From assembly GCA_965231765.1 (NCBI GenBank), contig OZ246887.1, forward strand, positions 2,604,001-2,668,000: a stretch of DNA of 64,000 nucleotides, written 5' to 3'. Below the pieces are notes generated by a model. That model saw only the letters and a list, made by a program, of their open reading frames with translations, was not told where the DNA came from and did not search any database. The DNA comes from JAAXHF01 sp963665955. Its GTDB lineage: Bacteria > Desulfobacterota > Binatia > Bin18. A program made the translations under genes and the position numbers. Each line of letters begins with the position of its first letter. Within the stretch, counting starts at the first letter, position 1. Positions 42,728-50,962 of this stretch are shown piece by piece.

Positions 42728-43783
42728 ATGAAATTTGGTTATTTCACTCTGACTGATAATCCCCCTGCGTATGGCGCCAATCGCCGAGACCCTAATCAGT
42801 TCTTATGCGAGGTCCTCAAGGAGTGCCAAGTCGCAGAAGAACTTGGTTATGAGTCTGCCTGGGTCCCAGAGCACCATTTTGGTCTATTTGGTTGCTTACC
42901 GGCACCAGCCGTTTTTCTGTCGCATGTGGCTGCCCAGACAAAACGGATCAAATTAGCTCCAGCAACTGTTTTGCTGCCGTGCCATCATCCTTTGCGCGTA
43001 GCCGAGGAATTCGCTCTGCTGGATCTGCTCAGTCAGGGACGGGCGGTGTTTTCTGCGGGACGTGGTTATGACAAACGTGAATATGATGCATTTGCCACGC
43101 CGTTTGAGGAAAGTCGCGAGCGCTTTGCCGAAGGGCTCGATTTACTCCGTATTGCATGGACCCAAGAAGAATTTACCTACCAAGGCCAGTTTTACTCGCT
43201 GCCAGAGCCGATCACCTGTCTGCCGCGCCCTGTCCAGCAGCCCCATCCTCCCATCTATGTCGCCTGCTTTAGCCGCCCGACAGTCGAGATGGCGGCGGAA
43301 AAAGGCTTTCATACTCTGTTTGCCCCTTTTGCAGCGGCCATGATGTTTGGCGGTGTTGCAGAAGCAGTCCAGACCTATCAAGAGCTTGCAGTCAATGCTG
43401 GCCATACGGACGCGAGAGCGAAGTGTTCGTATTTTGTTCATGTGGCAGAAACAAAGGCGGAAGAACGCCAGACCAAAGAGCGTCTGTTACGCTATTTAAA
43501 ATCCGTCCTCCCCGCGTTTCCCTCTGACCGAGAAACAGCGCCACCACATATTGCTTATTTTGTCGATATTGTTGAGCGCTTGCAGAATATGCAGCCTGAA
43601 CAAGTTGGAGAACGGAGTATTGTCACCGGCGACGTAGAAACCTGTATCGCGACTCTCAAGAAGTGCGAAGCGGCGAGTATTGAAGAGGTCATTTTGTATT
43701 TCAATTTCGGCCACTTCAGCCATCAAGATACGCTGCGCTCAATGGAACGCTTTGCGCGTGACGTCATGCCGCATTTTAGCTGA
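42728..43783 (+). CDS. LLM class flavin-dependent oxidoreductase
   Basis: The protein has 351 residues from the ATG at 42728, with AGAGG upstream; the frame opens at 42662 without similarity. Motifs are MKFGYFTLTDNPP, ESAWVPEHHFGLFGC, RIKLAPATVLLPCHHPLRVAEEFALLD, AVFSAGRGYDKREYDAF and HPPIYVACFSRPT, then IVTGDVETCIATLKKC. The central KREYDAFATPFEESRERF is like the group 1 LLM enzymes of catabolic clusters. It is the fifth LLM enzyme here and is divergent from the MCE-like gene. The partner hydrolase or CoA gene, if any, is not adjacent. Confidence 0.86.
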   Translation: MKFGYFTLTDNPPAYGANRRDPNQFLCEVLKECQVAEELGYESAWVPEHHFGLFGCLPAPAVFLSHVAAQTKRIKLAPATVLLPCHHPLRVAEEFALLDLLSQGRAVFSAGRGYDKREYDAFATPFEESRERFAEGLDLLRIAWTQEEFTYQGQFYSLPEPITCLPRPVQQPHPPIYVACFSRPTVEMAAEKGFHTLFAPFAAAMMFGGVAEAVQTYQELAVNAGHTDARAKCSYFVHVAETKAEERQTKERLLRYLKSVLPAFPSDRETAPPHIAYFVDIVERLQNMQPEQVGERSIVTGDVETCIATLKKCEAASIEEVILYFNFGHFSHQDTLRSMERFARDVMPHFS

Positions 43784-43842
43784 TGAGCTGATCAATCTTA
43801 TGCATCTGCTCATTTACGTAGCATGCGCAGGTTTCTTCGTGG

Positions 43843-44214
43843 CTATGAGCATTGAGGATCGCATGTCGCCATTTTGTTGGCAGCGTCCTTTTCGCACGAC
43901 TCACTGGTAGCATAGGTATTATTTTTTTCCAGACAGTCCAAAATATCGTTCACAGGAACAGTCAGACAGTTGCGGAGACAGACGGGGGAATCGTTGCCTC
44001 CCGCGGCTTCAAGCTTATCGTTCATGTAGGTAGAGACAGCCCCGAAACGCGCTAACACGTTGGTTTCTCCCTGTTCGGCTGCTTCTGAAGGGGCATAGCC
44101 CTCAGGATAGCCGTCTTGAGCGTCGGCTACTCCGACAGAAGCGACCGACAATCCCAGCAAGACTCCACACACGACTCCATACACGAGGCTACGAACTGGC
44201 TCCTTCTGACACAT
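43843..44214 (-). CDS. Small exported six-cysteine protein
   Basis: This 123-residue protein has no recognised family. A signal peptide (SLVYGVVCGVLLGLSVASVGV, cleavage near ADA-Q) leads to an acidic linker (DGYPEGYAPSEAAEQGE) and a C-terminal domain with six cysteines at 79, 83, 94, 107, 118 and 122 (CLRNC...DC...SC...TC...QC). Three disulfides in the periplasm, or a metal site, are possible. The ATG lies behind GAGGAGGG. It is isolated between an LLM gene and a CYTH gene. Confidence 0.65.
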   Translation of the reverse strand: MCQKEPVRSLVYGVVCGVLLGLSVASVGVADAQDGYPEGYAPSEAAEQGETNVLARFGAVSTYMNDKLEAAGGNDSPVCLRNCLTVPVNDILDCLEKNNTYATSESCEKDAANKMATCDPQCS

Positions 44215-44451
44215 ATCTTGCCCTCCTCTTCACGGTTGCTACGATGGGCTCTCTCATATCGTCCTCTCCTGGATTACGCAACTCCAAGGGAGGGTCTGAG
44301 AAGTCCGCTGCTGATATTGAAAACACGATATGCCTCATAATCTGACACGTATACTCGTATGGGGAAGTCGCCTGCTGTGTGTGGCTATTGCCTTGATGTT
44401 GTGAGAAGCTTGCTGAGTCAGTCAACACAGCGTTCCTCATATGCTCAGACC

Positions 44452-45012
44452 TTACCCTACAGCAACCTTACAGACAGTCTCTTTCCTGCTCGGCGTATCC
44501 TGCCGAAGGAGCAGGTCACTATAAGAAACAGACACCAAGTCTTGCTGGGCAACGTCGAGTTCTTGACAAAATTTGTGGCATTGCTTGAGAAGCTGGGCTT
44601 GTCCAATTGTTCCCTCTCGATCAATTGCCTCAATTTCAACAAAAGAGCCCAGCTGGGGCACAGTATCGATATGGAATTTGACATTCCCGAGAAAATAAAT
44701 CTGACGCTGTTTCTCGACGACGACAAGAATGCCGAGAGCTTTGGTTAAGATTTCTTTGAGCGTTGGATCCGGTCCAGCTTGATACAAGAGAACATGCGAC
44801 TGTTTCGGGCCAGCCTTCTCCTCCCGCTCATAATGGATCAAGGCATTCTCGATTGTGCCCTGTCTGAGTTTTAGGCGGCCATGGCGCACCTTGAAGTAGG
44901 TATCAATCTGATGATCGAGTCCCCGGTACTCAGCTTTCTGAGCGGACAGGAAGGAGCGCACTGCGTCCGGCTGCGCACATCGGGCTTTAATCTCGATATT
45001 GATATGCCCCAT
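44452..45012 (-). CDS. CYTH domain protein, class IV adenylate cyclase type
   Basis: This 186-residue CYTH (CyaB/thiamine triphosphatase tunnel fold) enzyme acts on nucleoside or organic triphosphates. The strand-1 signature reads INIEIKARC, then HQIDTYFKVRHGRLKLRQG, HYEREEKAGPKQSHV, and VEIEAIDREG late. It resembles the class IV adenylate cyclase subgroup. The true activity, cAMP formation or triphosphate hydrolysis, cannot be told. The ATG has no clear ribosome site, but a GC hairpin (45037-45059) lies in the leader. Confidence 0.82.
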   Translation of the reverse strand: MGHINIEIKARCAQPDAVRSFLSAQKAEYRGLDHQIDTYFKVRHGRLKLRQGTIENALIHYEREEKAGPKQSHVLLYQAGPDPTLKEILTKALGILVVVEKQRQIYFLGNVKFHIDTVPQLGSFVEIEAIDREGTIGQAQLLKQCHKFCQELDVAQQDLVSVSYSDLLLRQDTPSRKETVCKVAVG

Positions 45013-45036
45013 TGGGGTCGAAGGGAGCGGATTGTA

Positions 45037-45059
45037 GAGACGCCCCGTTGGGGCGTCTC
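45037..45059. terminator. GC-rich hairpin between two minus-strand genes
   Basis: The stem GAGACGCCC/GGGCGTCTC has a 5-base loop and lies 17 bases past the stop of the 45076-46758 gene and 24 bases before the CYTH ATG. It lacks a U-run, so it may be an attenuator rather than a full terminator. Confidence 0.5.
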
Positions 45060-45075
45060 ATGTGTCTCGTCAACC

Positions 45076-46758
45076 TTACGTGCTACGCAGCACACGGCCA
45101 GCAAAGGCACCAGAATGATCAAGCCCTTCCATGAAGACCTGACCATTCACCAAGGTATTTTTGTAGCCAGATGACTTTTGGATATAACGTCCCGCACCAG
45201 CAGGGAAGTCATACACAAAGGTTGGTGGCGGCAAATGCAGATTATCGTAATCAATGACATTCAGATCAGCATACGCGCCTTGACGAATGATGCCCCGATC
45301 CTGGATACTGAACAGCTGAGCGGGATCAGCCGTCAGCTTGCGAATCGCCTGCTCTAAAGTGAAATGCTGGCGTTCCTGGACCCAGTGTTTGAGGAAATAT
45401 GTCGGCAAACTGGAATCCATGATTTGGCCGCAGTGGGCTCCGGAATCTCCAAGCCCAATCACCACGTTGGGGTGATCCAACATGGTTTGCACCGCGTCAA
45501 AGTTTGGATTCAAGAATGGATAGTTAAACAGCGCCTTACCTTCTTGTTCTACAGACAGCTGGATAAATGCCTCAGCTGGGCTGACACCAAGCCGGTCAGC
45601 ATGGGCTTGCAAGCTTTCATTCTGCTGGTGGTCGTAGCGGGCTTCGTGTGTTGACAGCACAAAAATCTGGCCAAAATCGATTGGTGGTGGATCGGCCAAC
45701 GCTTCGGTGACCATGTCGGCCCGATATTCGGGGTTCTTCAGCTTGGCGACTTTATCTTCCAATCGCAGATCACGCAGGGCGCGCCAGGACGGAGCCCGGT
45801 CAAAAGGAGTCCGATTCACAAAGCCAAATAAGACACCGATCCCGCGCGTTGTGGACTGGGCAAACACTTTGGCTCCACGCGCGTTGCTTTCACTAATCCC
45901 GTCAAGCATCGTTGCAAACGCCTGCGGATGAGGCCGACTCTGGGCCAAGCCAAAGGTCACCGGCCGGCCCGTGGCAAGGCTGACTGCTGTCATCCAATCG
46001 ACTTCTCGCTTGAGATCTTCGGGCCTTCCGCTATCGATTCCTGGAGCGGCTTCTACAACCCCGCGTTGGAGTTTGCCTAAAGCACTGGTAATACCCATCA
46101 GTTCTTCAGAATTGGCAAAAGTCCCCGGGACTGGCTGGCCTTCTGGAGTGCGGTGCAGAATCGTCCGAGAGGTTGAAAACCCTAGCGCGCCACCAGCAAT
46201 GGCTTCCTCAACAATACCGTGCATACGCGCAATGGCTTCCGGACTGGCGGGTTGATTCTCCAGGCTTTCTTCTCCCATTGCCCAGTAGCGCACGGCGCAA
46301 TGTCCGACTAAACCACCAACGTTCACACCCTTGGGCAGGCTATCCAGCGCTTTGAGATATTCGCCATACGTCTCCCAGGTCCAGGGCATACCAGCCATGA
46401 TGCTTTCGGCTGGAACGTCTTCGACTGACTCCATCAGGTGGGCTAAATAGTCTCGGTCCTTGGGGTGACACGGCGCAAATGTGACCCCGCAATTTCCCAT
46501 CACAACCGAAGTCACTCCGTGCCAACACGACGACGAGGCGACTGGATCCCAGCTAATCTGTGCATCCAAATGGGTATGAATATCTACAAAGCCTGGGGTC
46601 ACAACATGCCCCTCAGCATCAATCGTGCGTTTGGCAGAGCCCGTGATCTTACCAACCTCAGCAATCCGGTCGCCCTGGACTGCCACATCAGCCTGGTAGG
46701 ACTGCTTGCCAGTCCCGTCAACTACTGTTCCGTTTTTGATGAGAACATCGTAAGCCAT
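45076..46758 (-). CDS. N-acyl-D-amino-acid deacylase-like amidohydrolase (copy D)
   Basis: This 560-residue amidohydrolase has the N-terminal sandwich MAYDVLIKNGTVVDGTGKQ, the barrel motif IHTHLDAQISW (H61, H63, D65), CWHGVTSVVMGNCGV with ligand C90, and GLGDSGAHCGQI as the Asp motif. It is the most distant of the four deacylase-like proteins in the window: the copies A to C share SDGGAHVKF-type endings, this one has GDSGAHC. TTAGGAGGAATCT precedes the ATG. It stands alone between the regulator and the CYTH gene. Confidence 0.86.
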   Translation of the reverse strand: MAYDVLIKNGTVVDGTGKQSYQADVAVQGDRIAEVGKITGSAKRTIDAEGHVVTPGFVDIHTHLDAQISWDPVASSSCWHGVTSVVMGNCGVTFAPCHPKDRDYLAHLMESVEDVPAESIMAGMPWTWETYGEYLKALDSLPKGVNVGGLVGHCAVRYWAMGEESLENQPASPEAIARMHGIVEEAIAGGALGFSTSRTILHRTPEGQPVPGTFANSEELMGITSALGKLQRGVVEAAPGIDSGRPEDLKREVDWMTAVSLATGRPVTFGLAQSRPHPQAFATMLDGISESNARGAKVFAQSTTRGIGVLFGFVNRTPFDRAPSWRALRDLRLEDKVAKLKNPEYRADMVTEALADPPPIDFGQIFVLSTHEARYDHQQNESLQAHADRLGVSPAEAFIQLSVEQEGKALFNYPFLNPNFDAVQTMLDHPNVVIGLGDSGAHCGQIMDSSLPTYFLKHWVQERQHFTLEQAIRKLTADPAQLFSIQDRGIIRQGAYADLNVIDYDNLHLPPPTFVYDFPAGAGRYIQKSSGYKNTLVNGQVFMEGLDHSGAFAGRVLRST

Positions 46759-46824
46759 AGATTCCTCCTAATATGGATCGCCACCTCACTGTACTGTGCG
46801 CGATCTCGTATTATCTGTCAACGA

Positions 46825-49818
46825 TTATGAAATCTGTGCCAAAAGCACTTTTGCCTCTTGCAAATCAGCTATTTCGGCCTGTGTCTCAAACCAAGGAATG
46901 GTCTCTCTCAGTATATCGCAGGCTTTTGTCCGCTTGCCCTGCATCTGCCAGAGACGACTCACACTCAGCACCGCGCGCAACTCCCACAGTTTTGTCTGCT
47001 GACGACGGGCGATCGCAATCGCCTGCTCAAAACATTCTTCCGCCTCTTTTAACTGAAGACTGTCTTTAGCCCCTTCACTTTTCATTGCCTGCGCAAGCAG
47101 CCCCTCGCCTTTGAGCCGATACAGTTCGGCCTCACAGAATCGCTCTTCAGTCGTCTCCACCAGTTCCAGCGCTTCAGCCACGACTTGTAGCCCTTCTTGG
47201 GCCTGGCCGGCTTTGACATATGCATCGGCGAGCAGGGATAAATAATACGGCCGCATAGCCTCCGCTCCGGTAGCCCGCCAGGCCGCCAGACCATTCAAAA
47301 TTTGCTCAATTCCTCCGTGGAGAATCGTCCCCATTGCCAACCAGTAGGCAAACCCCTGCTCAGTCGAGAGTACTATTGTCTCCTCAGCAAATGCCTGCGC
47401 AGCCTGTTCATCTCGACACATATGGGACACGATTGCTGCACAGCCAAACGCATACGCCAGGCTATGCGGATGGGCAAGATCACGGGCCAGCGAGAGCGCT
47501 TGTTGCACGGTGTCACGCGCCTGCCCAAACGACCCCAGGACACACAGGGAAAACGCCGAATATAAGAGACACACCATGCCAGGGTCTTGCACGAAACCGT
47601 TGGGTCGGCGTTTTTGAGGATCATACAGGGCTAAGCCATGTTCAAGATGGCTGCGGGCTTGAATCAAGTCTCCCGTATGGAAGTACGTAATCCCCAAGGC
47701 GTCATGGGCAGACAGGAGCAAGGTCGGGTCATTCTGGCGTTCGGCCAGCATAAGGAGTTGCTCTCCTAAATGGCGTGCCGTTGTGAACTCTGCACGAGTC
47801 AGCGAAACGGCGCGCAGCCCTCGGAGCGCGCGGAAGAGCTGTGGCGTCTCGCCAAGTTTTTCACACAGATCTCGTGCATGACTGTATGTCTGCTCTACTT
47901 CGGGAGCGGCATATCCCTTGGTCATGGCCAAAGGAATACCCAGAGTCAGCGACAGAGCAATTTCCTGCCGTGTGTGCTCGCTCGTGTCCCGAGACGTCGA
48001 TACCGAATTGCCACTCTGAGAATCATGTTCCTGCACCAGACTGAGACCATGAGACAGATGGCGAATAGCTTCTTGGTACGCACATCGCTGCAAGGCATTA
48101 TCTGCGGCGCGCTGAAGATAGTAGAGCGCTCGCGAAAGGACATGTCCATGTTCAAAGTGGATGGCCAGTTCTGCGGCAACCTCTGCGACCCGCTGTCCAT
48201 AGCCGCGCTCTTCTCGCTCTCCGATTGTACGATGGAGCTGAAGACGGCGACCCGCTGGAATGCGGTTATACAAGACATTTTGGTACAGTGAATGGATAAA
48301 CTGATAACGGCCAGCGACAGTCCCGTCCGGCCATTCATCCCATCCATTAGCCCGTAGAAATTTGCCCTGTCGAGCCAAAGCCTCACAGGACTCTTCCGCC
48401 TCGACCGTGCCCTCTCCCCCTGCATCAGACAGATCAAGTGCTGCCGCAGAAAACTCAACTCCAGCCACACTCGCAATCTCAAGCAAGCGTTGCTCTTCAG
48501 CACTGAGACGCTCAATTTGCTTCTCAATCATATGCCGCAGATTGTCGGGAACTCCCTCCTGCCCTTCTTCCATTTCTTCGATACTGGCCAGGCCGGCTTG
48601 CAGTTGCCATTGGCCATTGACCTCAAGCAGATTGCCCTGAGCGACCAAATAGTCGAGCAAATTGACCAAAAAAAGAGGATTGCCATCTGTACGGGTATGA
48701 ATCAGTTCGGCCAGTCTGGCACGGGTCTGTTCATCAACTGAAAACTGACGGGCGACATATTCCCCGACTGCCGCTTCAGACAGAAAAGTCAGCGGCAGTT
48801 CCTCACAATGCCCATGCATCTGCAACTCTTGTTTGAGACCAGGCAGAGAATGCTCGCCTGCCACCATATCCGCTGGACGATAGGTGCCGAGTACAAACAG
48901 CCGTGTGGCCTCTTGCCTATGGGCTAAGACAGACAGGAGAGAAATGGTGGAGTGGTCACTCCACTGGAGATCTTCAAGCACAAGAACAAGCGTCACCTCC
49001 GCCGTCACTATTTCAACAGCCTTAGCCATCTCCCGGAGCATACGCTCTCGGGTCACCCCTTGGATTCTTCTTTGCAGGGCTTCCAGCTCAACAGGCTCGA
49101 TGAGAGACGGGAGTTGGACCAGCCAGGTTGGGGCGTGCTGGTCTAACACGGTCAATAATCGTTCCCCATCAGACCGTCGACACAAACGCTCCAAGGCCTC
49201 AAGCACTGGCATATATGCCTCGCCCGCGCCGTGTTGCTCAATACACTGCCCACGACCAACCCAGATTGGGAGCAGTGTGTCAGTCTGATTGAGTGCATCT
49301 AAAAAAGCTTCAACAAGAGTCGTTTTTCCGATGCCCGCTTCGCCTGTGATAAAAACAACTTGACGCGAGCCAGATTTGGCCTGCCCGAACCAGCTATGTA
49401 AGCGCTGGAGTTCATTCTCACGACCAACGAGGTTGGGGATTGGGAATTGGAGATTGGGGGTCGGGAGGGACTCGACACTCAGCACTCGTGACTCAGAACT
49501 GGGAGAGAGCGGCGCAATAAACCGATACCCACGTCGATGCACAGTCTCGATAAACTGGGGCATGGAGGCCGCATCACCAAGCGCGCGCCGAATACGGCGA
49601 ATACAAACCTTCAGAACCCCTTCGCTGACAGCGGTCCCAGACCACACGGTATCGAGCAGCACCTCTTTGGTTACCAGTTGCCCCGGATGCGCAAGCAAAC
49701 AATGCAACACAGCAAAGTCTTTGGGCTGCAGCGCTATTGCCTGTGTCCCATGCCAAAGACATTCGTTCCCAAGGTCGAGCCGAAAAGGCGGAAAACTAAT
49801 CTGCGCTCCAGGCATCAT
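46825..49818 (-). CDS. wHTH-ATPase-TPR transcriptional regulator
   Basis: This 997-residue regulator has an OmpR/CadC-type winged helix (about 1-105: PFRLDLGNECLWHG, LLAHPGQLVTKEVLLDTVW, RRIRRALGD, ETVHRRGYRFIAPL). A linker (106-129) is followed by an AAA/STAND-type ATPase with Walker A GEAGIGKTTL (159-168) and Walker B-like VLVLEDLQWSD (about 263-273). The rest is TPR-like helices to the C-terminus. Such proteins act as nutrient or stress-controlled activators. The linker is encoded by ten 7-base repeats (49433-49502). It ends 66 bases upstream of the copy D deacylase start, so that gene is a candidate target, though this is only by position. Confidence 0.87.
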   Translation of the reverse strand: MMPGAQISFPPFRLDLGNECLWHGTQAIALQPKDFAVLHCLLAHPGQLVTKEVLLDTVWSGTAVSEGVLKVCIRRIRRALGDAASMPQFIETVHRRGYRFIAPLSPSSESRVLSVESLPTPNLQFPIPNLVGRENELQRLHSWFGQAKSGSRQVVFITGEAGIGKTTLVEAFLDALNQTDTLLPIWVGRGQCIEQHGAGEAYMPVLEALERLCRRSDGERLLTVLDQHAPTWLVQLPSLIEPVELEALQRRIQGVTRERMLREMAKAVEIVTAEVTLVLVLEDLQWSDHSTISLLSVLAHRQEATRLFVLGTYRPADMVAGEHSLPGLKQELQMHGHCEELPLTFLSEAAVGEYVARQFSVDEQTRARLAELIHTRTDGNPLFLVNLLDYLVAQGNLLEVNGQWQLQAGLASIEEMEEGQEGVPDNLRHMIEKQIERLSAEEQRLLEIASVAGVEFSAAALDLSDAGGEGTVEAEESCEALARQGKFLRANGWDEWPDGTVAGRYQFIHSLYQNVLYNRIPAGRRLQLHRTIGEREERGYGQRVAEVAAELAIHFEHGHVLSRALYYLQRAADNALQRCAYQEAIRHLSHGLSLVQEHDSQSGNSVSTSRDTSEHTRQEIALSLTLGIPLAMTKGYAAPEVEQTYSHARDLCEKLGETPQLFRALRGLRAVSLTRAEFTTARHLGEQLLMLAERQNDPTLLLSAHDALGITYFHTGDLIQARSHLEHGLALYDPQKRRPNGFVQDPGMVCLLYSAFSLCVLGSFGQARDTVQQALSLARDLAHPHSLAYAFGCAAIVSHMCRDEQAAQAFAEETIVLSTEQGFAYWLAMGTILHGGIEQILNGLAAWRATGAEAMRPYYLSLLADAYVKAGQAQEGLQVVAEALELVETTEERFCEAELYRLKGEGLLAQAMKSEGAKDSLQLKEAEECFEQAIAIARRQQTKLWELRAVLSVSRLWQMQGKRTKACDILRETIPWFETQAEIADLQEAKVLLAQIS
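49433..49502. repeat. Ten tandem heptads inside a coding region
   Basis: Units run TTGGGGA, TTGGGAA, TTGGAGA, TTGGGGG, TCGGGAG, GGACTCG, ACACTCA, GCACTCG, TGACTCA, GAACTGG. On the minus strand they are in frame with the regulator and encode the interdomain linker SESRVLSVESLPTPNLQFPI. The ACTCA-type units match those of the intergenic elements at 42610 and 61177. Confidence 0.85.
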
Positions 49819-49940
49819 ATTCTCTTCATACCATTCCTCACCATCACTGCAATATCACCGCAATATCACCTCTTTGTCATGACTCTTGAGCTGACTCGGA
49901 TTAGGTTCTGTTTGTATGACCGTAGGAAGGAGAGGTATTG

Positions 49941-50189
49941 ATGCAAGAGCAAATGGATAAAACCTATGTGATTACCGAGATTGTTGGAGTCTCGGACAAT
50001 TCGATTTCCGATGCCGTATCGAACGCTATTGCGCGGGCCAATCAGACGCTCAAAGCTCTAGATTGGTTTGAAGTCAAGGAAGCCCGCGGAACGATTATGG
50101 ATGGGAAGGTTGGGCAGTACCAAGTCACCCTTGATGTCGGTTTCCGCTATCTCAGTGACGAAGCAATGAAAGGCTGGATTGAAAGCTAA
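49941..50189 (+). CDS. Dodecin family protein 1
   Basis: This 82-residue flavin-binding dodecin has MDKTYVITEIVGVSDNSISDAVSNAIARANQTLKALDWFEVKEARGTI and a short C-terminal extension (SDEAMKGWIES) beyond the usual length. Dodecins form dodecameric shells that store or buffer FMN, riboflavin or CoA. The W in LDWFEV is the flavin-stacking residue. The ATG at 49941 is preferred over a TTG at 49938; GGAAGGAGAGG lies upstream. A second dodecin follows 59 bases downstream. Confidence 0.9.
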   Translation: MQEQMDKTYVITEIVGVSDNSISDAVSNAIARANQTLKALDWFEVKEARGTIMDGKVGQYQVTLDVGFRYLSDEAMKGWIES

Positions 50190-50248
50190 CTTTTGAGTAC
50201 ACAAGTCACCCTCGCGACAATGAACTCAAGAGAGAAAGAGACGGTATT

Positions 50249-50458
50249 ATGCAGGACAAGACATACAAACTCATCGAACTCGTCGGCGTATCCGAAACGT
50301 CTATTGAAGACGGCATTCAGAATGCCCTCAGTCGGGCCAATCAGACACTCAAAAATCTTGACTGGTTCGAAGTGACTGAGACACGTGGGCTCATCCAAGA
50401 AGGCAAAGTCAACCAGTTTCAAGTTAAAATCAAGGTGGGCTTCCGACTGAGTCTCTAA
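50249..50458 (+). CDS. Dodecin family protein 2
   Basis: This 69-residue dodecin is of canonical length: YKLIELVGVSETSIEDGIQNALSRANQTLKNLDWFEVTETRGLI, ending VKIKVGFRLSL. The W of LDWFEV and the Q of VNQFQV that contact flavin are present. It is a tandem paralogue of the previous gene, differing mainly in the missing C-terminal extension. A terminator follows, so the two form a small operon. Flavin buffering would suit a cell with many LLM flavoenzymes. Confidence 0.92.
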   Translation: MQDKTYKLIELVGVSETSIEDGIQNALSRANQTLKNLDWFEVTETRGLIQEGKVNQFQVKIKVGFRLSL

Positions 50459-50480
50459 TCGGGCACTCCTCCCTCAAGAG

Positions 50481-50510
50481 GCCGGGACAGTCAAGAACTG
50501 CCCCGGCTTT
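50481..50510 (+). terminator. Terminator after the dodecin pair
   Basis: The stem GCCGGGACAG/CTGCCCCGGC (one mismatch) has a 7-base loop and is followed by TTT. It lies 22 bases past the stop of the second dodecin. Confidence 0.7.
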
Positions 50511-50554
50511 CCCAATCTATGTTATACCTGCTGACCTGTTGAGAGGAGAAACCC

Positions 50555-50932
50555 ATGCAATTTGCCCTTCATGTCACCCCTAAAGATCTCCCCCTTCCCA
50601 AAGCCATAGAACAACACATCCAGAACAAAGCCGCCAAACTTGCGGCCGTGTACCATCGCATTCAGAAATGTCGGATTGTCCTCGAAGGTCCCGTCCATCA
50701 TCACCGGAAAGGCGGCCCGTATAAAACGCGCATTGATCTGAGCGTTCCCGGAACCGAATTGGTCGTGAATCGGCACGAGGCAACCGATCTCCGCATTGCG
50801 ATTCGGGAGGCGTTTGAGGCGGCGCGGAGGCGCTTAGAGGACTATACCCAGTGCCAACGTGGCGAGGTGAAAACACATCACGTCATCCCACCAGAGCCTC
50901 CTGCCGAACCGCCTGTTTCCGCCAGCCTCTAA
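50555..50932 (+). CDS. HPF/RaiA-like ribosome-associated factor
   Basis: This 125-residue protein of the sigma-54 modulation / ribosome hibernation family has MQFALHVTPKDLPLPKAIEQHIQNKAAKLAAVYHRIQKCRIVLEG and the late FEAARRRLEDY. The beta-alpha-beta-beta-beta-alpha fold binds the 30S subunit and limits translation in stress. The C-terminal proline-rich tail (PPEPPAEPPVSASL) replaces the dimerisation domain of long HPFs, so this is the short type. GAGAGGAGAAACCC precedes the ATG. A terminator follows the stop. Confidence 0.85.
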   Translation: MQFALHVTPKDLPLPKAIEQHIQNKAAKLAAVYHRIQKCRIVLEGPVHHHRKGGPYKTRIDLSVPGTELVVNRHEATDLRIAIREAFEAARRRLEDYTQCQRGEVKTHHVIPPEPPAEPPVSASL

Positions 50933-50939
50933 ATGCCTG

Positions 50940-50962
50940 AGGGGGACCCCAGAGGTCCCCCT
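50940..50962. terminator. Terminator between convergent genes
   Basis: A perfect 9-bp stem AGGGGGACC/GGTCCCCCT with a 5-base loop lies 7 bases past the stop of the HPF-like gene and overlaps the last bases of the minus-strand AMIN-TPR gene. Confidence 0.75.
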
